From Ampullaceana balthica (lineage: Eukaryota > Mollusca > Gastropoda > Lymnaeidae): a DNA stretch of 64,000 nt. Made by a program: the position numbers and the translations under genes. The DNA is taken from positions 380,671 to 444,670 of the forward strand of contig CALYLW010001097.1 in assembly GCA_944989445.1 (NCBI GenBank). The letters run 5' to 3'. The notes under the pieces were generated by a model, which was not told where the DNA came from, did not search any database, and saw nothing but the letters and a program-made list of their open reading frames with translations. Shown one piece after another: positions 57,113 through 64,000 of this stretch (positions within the stretch are counted from its first letter, which is position 1; every line of letters starts with the position of its first letter).

Positions 57113-59303
57113 TTAATTTGGTACACCATGTGCATCCCTATGATTCTTCATTGCCCATGCCATCCAGTCCAGCTGTGTCAGTAGACGGTCAGAACCACTG
57201 ATCATGTGATCATTTAATGGCGTACCCTCCTCGTCCAGGGCTTTGTGGACTTCAGGGATGCCAAATATATGTGAGACACTAAGTGTGCCTAACTCACTCA
57301 GGAACACTCTCAGCTGCATGGCTGCTCTCATGCCTCCATAGGGTCCTAGAGATGGAATTGTATTGAAGAAATGTGCCATAAATTTTAGCTTAGAACATAT
57401 TTTCAAGAGGCTGGACAGAAAAACAAACAACTAATAGGGAAATCAATTTTAAAAGAAAAAAAAATTAGTTTAAATTTATGACAGACTTATCAGAAATAAA
57501 TGCTTATTTCTTATTTAAGACCTGTTCATATTATATATATATATATATTATATATTTATAAATAAATCCAAGCAGCAGTATCTTGAGTAATTTAGTGTCT
57601 TAAATTTTAGTGTCTTAAATTCATATATTTTTTAGCTTTAGACATTTGAAACAAGATCTCTCAACAATGGAAACTAGAGCACTCACCTGGAGAGTAAGTC
57701 ACGATTGCACTTGGTTTGTAACCAAATATTTTCAGTGGAAAATGATCCAGCATGTTACTGAGTGCTGGAGGGATGCTGTGGTTGTATTCTGCAGACACCA
57801 CCACATAGGCATCAGCTTCTTTTATCTTCTCCTCGCAGTTCAACATCCATTTTGGCACATCATCCCTGTTCTGGTAGTGGAAAGTGCTTTTCTCCAGTAA
57901 AGGAAATTTGAGCTGCACAGGATCTGAAACACATTAAAAGGAAGTCTCATGTTCATTTTTTGTGTGTGACAGTTTTCATAATAAAATTTTATGAATGGGG
58001 TCCAATTGTTATTCTAAGTAAGGGGGAGTCAGAAATAAATTTCACTTTTCAGGTTGACTTTCGTCTCAAAATCAAATCCTTAATTTCATCAAAATATCCA
58101 ACAATGTTTTACCTGCAAGTGGCAATATGGACTGATCTAAATTACTAAAATGTATAGGCTTTACCTTCATATTTAATTAATAGGTAGGATTATCACCCTT
58201 GACTATATATGAATGAATTCACATAAAGTGGTACTAATTGTTCATATCATGCCTGGTCCCAGACAGCAAATGATATCCTCTTGTGTCAATATGTTGAATA
58301 TTATTATTGGCTTGTAGAATACACCAGTGGTTCCCACATTTTGGGTAGCAAGCCTCTAGTGTGCACCAGTTTACTCACATCGAGGTAGAGAAATATTGTA
58401 TTACTGGTGGCATTTTTATTAATTGCACGATTCAGACTACAATATATCAGTCGTACGTCCCATGAACTTCTTCCATTAATTTAAAAAAATCTAATTTAGG
58501 CACATTATAATTATACACTACAGTTCTACAGCCAGTTCAAAAATTAGACTTGTGACACCAGATAATCTAATTCTAACTTTAATGGGTTATAGTACTTGTG
58601 ATATCCTGTGTTAACCAATCAAGTACAAGCACATTCTCATATTATTATGCACTGAGATTTAAAAAGATGAGAACCCCTTGCACCCAACATGCGTTTATGC
58701 CACACTCGATCTTTGGCCTGTTAAGCTTAAATGTTCTGGATAATAACCTTAATATGTAAGTGCAAATATGGCATATTCATATGTATATTATATATACACA
58801 TGTATATATAAATTAATTTATAATTTATATCATATTATTATTATTATATTATATTTATTTAAATTACATTGCGTGAGTGTGTCTTATTTAACTTCTGTAC
58901 ACCATACTAAATTAATTTATAATATTTGACTTGATTTAAATTAATTCTTGGTACTTCTTACAGTTTGTAGTATAGTTAATTCAATAACTTACTATTAGTA
59001 CGATTTATGCAATTCAATGAATCATGAAAATGAAACCAATGAAAGCGAAAGTATTAACAATAATATGAATAAATTGAATAATGATAATAATGTATTACTT
59101 ACTTTACTTAGTATTACTAAATTTACTATATTGAATATTGTTTTTTACGAAATTTAAAAAATGTTCCTCTTTCACTTACCAAACAAGTCAACATGAAAGT
59201 TTTTCTCTTCAAGTTGTTTTTGCATGAATTTTGCAACTCTCAATCCTAAACGGCCTTCTCTAGTTGAGCCTAGAAACAAAATAGCCTTTAATTTTCCTGC
59301 CAT
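57113..59303 (-). CDS. NAD(P)H-dependent FMN reductase family protein, paralog A
   Basis: Flavodoxin-fold NAD(P)H:FMN/quinone reductase (FMN_red family). Three minus-strand exons, 59303-59180, 57923-57687 and 57345-57113, join in frame to 197 aa, the normal length. All introns are GT-AG. The N-terminus MAGKLKAILFLGSTREGR has the beta strand and the FMN-phosphate loop (GSTREGR). The middle exon has VVVSAEYNHSIPPALSNMLD, the conserved flavin-site segment, and SAIVTYSPG. The last exon has GPYGGMRAAMQLR and ends NHRDAHGVPN. The cytosolic role is likely two-electron quinone or FMN reduction. There is no signal peptide. The substrate is not known. Paralog B lies immediately upstream in the same orientation with the same intron positions. 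Confidence 0.93.
58325..58690. mobile_element. hAT remnant (candidate)
   Basis: CAGTGGTTCCCACATTTTGG at 58325 matches the common hAT terminus CAGTGGTTCCCAA. A decayed inverted partner may be AAAAAGATGAGAACCCCTT near 58660-58680. A similar GTGGTTCCCAATCTTTTAAC terminus lies at 59931. No target duplication was found. Confidence 0.35.
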
Positions 59304-60008
59304 TTCTGCCTCTGTTACAGGAAGATTAAAAGTTTATCAAACTTTGTCCACTAGAATTCCCTATTGTGCTATACAAAGTTATTTTATGAAATCTTATGCT
59401 ATTGTGACGTTAAGCTTTTAACTTTTGTGCATCTGCCTCTGCTGAGCGAAACAATTTGACTTAACCACGTCTCTAGCTCTAAACTCTAAAGACCAACGCT
59501 CTAGACTAGTTTTTGATATCACATAATGTCAAATACATCCACCTGCAGCTCAAGACAAATATTAATAACGCTCATTCGCCATTATTTAGAGACAGCGGGA
59601 AGATCACGCTGAGGGCAATAAGGAAAAATAAAAACCAAAAACAATAGGCCCAGGGGATGCCAGTGGAACATGCGGGAGTGTGATGCGGGGGCGGGGCGAG
59701 CGCCGCAACGAATCGTTCGTGGACGATTACTCAGCAGTTTTACAGTTTGACTTCGTGCTACGGGCAATATAATTAAAAACAATAACTAACTAAATAAATA
59801 GAGCCGGGGGGAGGGGGGGGAGATAATTACTACTTTGAACAGTGGAATTTCCCCTACCGTACATTAAGATCTACTCACATCCTTTGCTAACAATTCATTA
59901 TGTCGGAGCCGTGGTTCCCAATCTTTTAACCCTATCTTCCTGCCCACCGGCTCTGTGAGATTGGCATGCTGTTCTAGCGTCAACTGGCCTTAAAACTACT
60001 AGATGGTC
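59304..60008. other. Upstream region of FMN reductase A with GC-rich patch
   Basis: The patch 59660-59730 is GC- and CpG-rich (GATGCGGGGGCGGGGCGAGC), about 370 bases upstream of the minus-strand start codon. It could be part of the promoter (GGGGCGGGG is an Sp1-type box) or an inserted repeat. A C/G-rich tract is at 59802-59820. No gene is seen. Confidence 0.35.
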
Positions 60009-60195
60009 AATGTTCCCTCTAAGGTTCGTTGGTCCGTGTGCAAACTAAACAAAAAAAAACTCGTGTGCAACACAGAATCCACATTTTCTGCATTATTTAA
60101 CTAAATTTACTGCGTGGTAATCCTAAACTGCCGCGCAGCGTCTGTCAGGTGTCTGCGCGGTCGCACAGCCACGCAGCTTAAAGAGAAATTCACCT
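60009..60195. mobile_element. Small MITE (candidate), ~187 bp
   Basis: The left end CAATGTTCCCTCTAAGGTTC resembles the reverse complement of the right end, GTGAATTTCTCTTTAAGCTG. The GC-rich inner arm (CTGCGCGGTCGCACAGCCAC) is typical of a widespread hAT-type MITE. The ends are diverged. Confidence 0.5.
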
Positions 60196-60860
60196 ATGAA
60201 GCAAATCATAATATACAAAGTTTATGTAACCTTGGCACACCTATATACTAACTTAAATGGTGTCACTGAAAATAAACATGATCTTTTGGAAGTTCAATTT
60301 GCAATTCAGCGTTTCATTGAACAATAAAAAAATTAAAAAAGAGGTGGGTAGTATAAAACATTTGTTCTTAATTAAAAGACTTAAATATAAAGAGTCTGTA
60401 TTTTCGACAAGTGTTTTAAAATCCATTTATTTATTTATTTTTATACTCCCCCGCCAAATTCACCGCCACGACCTAAAAAATTTTAATTTAAAAAAAAACA
60501 CTGGAAATTAATGTGTGTTTATTTGTAATTATTCGTTTTTCAAAATTAATTCAACACTTAAATCACAAATGACATTGTTTATGAATCAGGCAATTTAATG
60601 CCACTCCAATTGCCATGATCTAACAGCTGGTATGTGATGTGAAATTCATGATCCACTGACTGCTCCAGTTGATTTTTTAAATTAAAAAATTTCAGTGCAC
60701 GAGGAAATGAAATTCACCTCAGGTTACTAAAGTATCATCGGCTGGTTTGGATAAATGTACCAACGTTCAGTTTTGCTGTGCCCTAAAGCATTTCATTGAC
60801 ATTTTATCTTATGTATTAGGATTTGCGTCCTCCGTTCTGATAATATCGTATTGGCGACTG

Positions 60861-61015
60861 CCGCAGCGTTCACAGGCCACGGCTATACCGGAGCATGCTA
60901 TTCCCTGCCTTATGCGCCTTGGTTTCCCCCTTGGCCCCGGGAACAAATCCCTGCCTTCACGGAGATTCGAACTAATGACCCTCGGTGCGCCAGCCCACCG
61001 TGCCCCTGTTTCATG
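60861..61015 (-). mobile_element. tRNA-derived SINE fragment (candidate)
   Basis: The minus strand starts GGGGCACGGTGGGCTGGCGC and has a canonical B-box, AGTTCGAATCTCC, 30 bases later. It then has a G/C-rich body (GGGGCCAAGGGGGAAACCAA). The A-to-B spacing is shorter than in a tRNA, so the head is deleted. The overlapping ORF at 60747-61028 is a product of this repeat. Confidence 0.55.
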
Positions 61016-61235
61016 TTTTCATCATTAAGTTAAGCATATAATTATAAACATTAATAAAAATTCACACAATTCACTATAATTCAGGTGGTCTAATAAAAAA
61101 AACAACAAGCACCTGAAGCAATAATAATTATTCATCTGTATTATATACGGTTATATACAGGAGAAGGCGCAAAGTCTCGTCACGCCTTTCTCTTATAACT
61201 TATAACCTTTACCGTCTACACTTCGACTCTACACA

Positions 61236-61370
61236 GTGCCCGATTGGTGAGGCGGATAGAGTAGGGTGTTTATCCCTGCACGTTTCCTGGGTCCACTTCA
61301 AGGACTTGTTCCACCTCAACCGCACGTTTCCGGTTTTTCCCGTGATGGGCAGACGGCAGCTAGAGCAGTT
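61236..61370 (+). repeat. tRNA-like repeat segment (candidate)
   Basis: CGATTGGTGAGGCGGATAGA resembles an A-box region, followed by GTTTATCCCTGCACG and TGGGTCCACTTC in B-box position. No full cloverleaf can be drawn. It may be a SINE head. Confidence 0.3.
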
Positions 61371-62886
61371 TGCTGCGTTATTATATTTTCTTTACTTTAC
61401 TCTCCGGTCTAGGCTTGACGCGAATGAAGCATTCCAAACGTCCAGCCCAGACACGTAGACCCATGCATACACTGCCACATGTAAGGTATGCTATGCCTTA
61501 TGTAAACAAATCAAAACGAGCCATTAATTTACCAGCGTACCAATCTTGTATTGGCAGATCATAAACTCAACTATTCGACCTGTTCGTACATCTGTAGAAA
61601 TATTTTTTTTAAAAAGATAACTTTCTGTTAAACCCAAAGAATAAAATACAATTGTACTCATATTTTTTAATAACCCGGACTGCCTCTGAGCCGTTTGGCC
61701 TCAAGATCAAACATAAATAAAAACGAAATTAGATGATTGGGTTCGTGAACTTTGGCTTACTTTATGGCCATGTTCTAGCAGCTGTGTATTAACTCTTACA
61801 GTTCTGGTATGTGAAATTCATGACCCACGAACTACTCCAGTGACTGGCCTGAAATACCTAATTTTTAAATGTGTTTTTTGCCACTGATTTTCTAAAGATG
61901 AAGTTAGTGGAGCACCACCCACTTTTGTCAATGACAATGTCATACCAATCTTGAAGTTCAACTGTTTTGATTGTACCTCAGTAATGTCCAGAATAGATAA
62001 AAAATATTCTATCATTTTAATTGCACTTCTGTATGGGATAAAATTGATAAACATATTCAACTATTTTTTATTGTACCTCAGTAAGGAATACATGTAGCAT
62101 ATATCAAAATATTGAATCATTTTAATTGTACCTCAGTATGGGATAAAATAGAGAAATATATTCAATTATTATTTTAAACACATAAAATAAATATATTTTG
62201 AAAACAAAGATAAAGAGGGATACATTTTTCAAAAAATATTTATTAACTTTGCAAAAATTATTTTCAATAGGCAAACTATAAATGAACATTGCAATTACAA
62301 TGTCATTATCTAACCATTTGAAACCCATTTTTTTGAAGATGCATCACATTACTCATGAGATTGCATTCCTTGTTGGACTTGAAGGTCAGAAAAAAAACAT
62401 TTTAAACTTTTGATTTGTTTCTCTTAGTGGAAGGATTATTTGAAATCACAAGCATTGACAAAGCACCATAACACTGATATAGAAATAAAATATAAATGGG
62501 CAAGAATAGAAACAAAAACTCAGGAATGACAATAAAAGAAATATTTGAAAAGTATACATGATGAGAGTGTACACATGATTTGTTTACACTCAGCACAATC
62601 CCCTCCCGATCCAAAAATGTATTTACTCTTTCTATAAACTAGAATGCTTTCAAATGATTACTATTTTATTAAGAGTGAATATGTTAATGAAAGTTTTACA
62701 TTTTTAAAATAATGGGTAATTTATTCTGATACATGTCTGTAGGCAGAAGTGAACTCCACATACAATATACAAGATGTAACTCACATCGTCATGCAAAATT
62801 TTCCTGTGATGCTGCCTGAAATTCCAACTTGTGATATGATCATAAATTAGTCTCATTTCTCACGATACGTTTACAGTTGAGAAACA
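61371..62886. other. Intergenic region between reductase paralogs
   Basis: AT-rich. TTTTAATTGTACCTCAGTA-type phrases repeat loosely at 61965-62160. No gene or clear element is seen. Confidence 0.5.
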
Positions 62887-62892
62887 TTTATT
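62887..62892 (-). terminator. Poly(A) signal of FMN reductase B
   Basis: AATAAA on the minus strand about 19 bases after the stop codon of paralog B. Confidence 0.65.
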
Positions 62893-62910
62893 TTCGGAAC
62901 CACTCATTGT

Positions 62911-63756
62911 TTATTTTGGCACTCCATGTGCGTCCCTGTGATTCTTCATGGCCCAAGCCATCCAGTCCAGCTGTGTCAGTAGATTTGTGGCCCCCTTGAC
63001 CATGAAATCATTTAATGGTTTTCCAGTTTCATCCAGGGCTTTGTGGACCTCTGGGATGCCAAAAATATTTGATACGCTGAGTGTGCCCAGTTCCGAAAGG
63101 AACGCTCGTAACTGCATGGCCGCTCTCATGCCTCCATAGGGTCCTGAAAAATAAAGAAAAGTTTCAAAAATAAAAAAGATGAATTTCTAGCTTGTTTCTT
63201 GAGAAAATTGTAACATGCACACAAATTATTGGTTAATCTTCTGTCACATTATGTTCACAAATAATTATCATAAAAAGAGAAAAAAAATATGCTGGAATCT
63301 TTTTTTTTAAATGCTGACAAAAAAAAACACAACAACAGGGGATCAGAGAAGCATAAAATTTTCTATTGCAATATCTTCATCTCTAATAGAAAAAAAAATT
63401 AAAAGTATGCATAATCTCACTTAATAATTCTTTTCAGGGCACAACAATTTTGTGATAACACAGCTATTAAATACCTTAAATTAAACATCAACAGTTAGAA
63501 TTAGAATAGATCAACTCACCAGGAGAGTAGGTTACAATAGCACTAGGTTTGTAACTGAAAATGCTACCAGGGAAGTGGTCAAGCATATTGGAAAGGGCTG
63601 GTGGGATGCTGTGGTTGTATTCTGCAGACACCACAACAAAGGCGTCTGCTGCCTTGATTTTCTCCTCGCAGTCCAAGAGAAATTTTGGTGCAGTTTTTCT
63701 GTCCTGGTAAAAGTGAAGGGCTTTCTCTAGAAGTGGGAACTTGAGCTCAACAGGAT
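62911..63756 (-). CDS. NAD(P)H-dependent FMN reductase family protein, paralog B (partial)
   Basis: Exons 63756-63520 and 63143-62911 (stop at 62911-62913) have exactly the same lengths (237 and 233 bases) and phases as exons 2 and 3 of paralog A. The last 72 residues from MRAAMQLR differ at about 11 sites, and both end NHRDAHGVP plus one residue. The flavin-site segment SAEYNHSIPPALSNMLDHF is identical. The first exon, encoding GSTREGR in paralog A, is not found up to 64000 and presumably lies beyond the right edge. Nothing visible suggests a pseudogene. The paralogs differ mainly in the FYQDRKTAPKFLLD region, where A has HYQNRDDVPKWMLN. Confidence 0.9.
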
Positions 63757-64000
63757 CTAAGTTATGGTGTGAAATAAAACATGACATAAGTCATAAGTAT
63801 AGGTTTAAAACAAAATGTTAAATATTATTTTAATTAATGTGGGGTTTGTAAATTTTATTAAAGCTCATTCAAGGCGAGCAACAAATTTCACTAAAATTTT
63901 AGAATATTACATTTTTAAACAATTTTTATTTGAGTTTTTAATTGGTGATCATTAAAACTGAAGTTTTTCTCCTTTTAACTATCACTACAAACAGACATGT

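Noticed and set aside
60747..61028. 93-aa plus-strand ORF
   Set aside because: It overlaps a SINE-like fragment and has no recognisable domain.

Overview
This is a eukaryotic nuclear window: AT-rich, intron-dense and full of minisatellites and small DNA transposons. Every coding gene has GT-AG introns. Protein similarity and the repeat style suggest a lophotrochozoan, most likely a gastropod mollusc. That placement is an inference and no marker in the window proves it.

Layout. (1) 1735-11504 (+): the 3' half of a RagC/RagD GTPase gene (five exons, 279 codons); the 5' exons lie off the left edge. Its introns hold five of the minisatellite or tandem arrays. (2) 16199-18380 (-): a complete five-exon Rab GTPase (233 aa) with an unusual C-terminal end, convergent with RagC/D. 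(3) 21765-36513 (+): a complete eight-exon EEF1D (eEF1B-delta, 262 aa). Its introns carry a pogo-like element, two hAT-type elements, a palindromic MITE, a tRNA-derived SINE and a decayed piggyBac copy with a recognisable transposase fragment. (4) 37153-37224 (-): a tRNA-Thr(CGT) candidate. (5) 39526-54415 (+): a complete 22-exon UNC45 myosin/Hsp90 co-chaperone gene (1074 aa), with a 504-base assembly gap inside one intron. (6) 57113-59303 (-) and 62911-63756 (-): two tandem paralogous NAD(P)H-dependent FMN reductase genes; the second runs off the right edge.

The most interesting signals are these. First, exon-intron junctions have been tandemly duplicated at five places. UNC45 exon 17 has a 50-bp array carrying the 3' splice site six times, and four donor sites are duplicated or triplicated with their exon ends. 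Every decoy I translated leads to an early stop. Second, UNC45 has a 147-residue charged C-terminal tail beyond the conserved UCS core. The tail contains a stretch closely resembling the linker of NudC, another Hsp90 co-factor. Third, UNC45 has two possible endings of identical length, and the poly(A) signal overlaps the stop codon of the spliced one. Fourth, the Rab ends in Cys-Leu-Ile, which is not a standard prenylation motif.

The genes have no obvious common pathway beyond growth and proteostasis (RagC/D in mTORC1 signalling, eEF1B-delta in translation elongation, UNC45 in myosin folding). I found no CRISPR array, viral gene cluster or prokaryotic-type operon.
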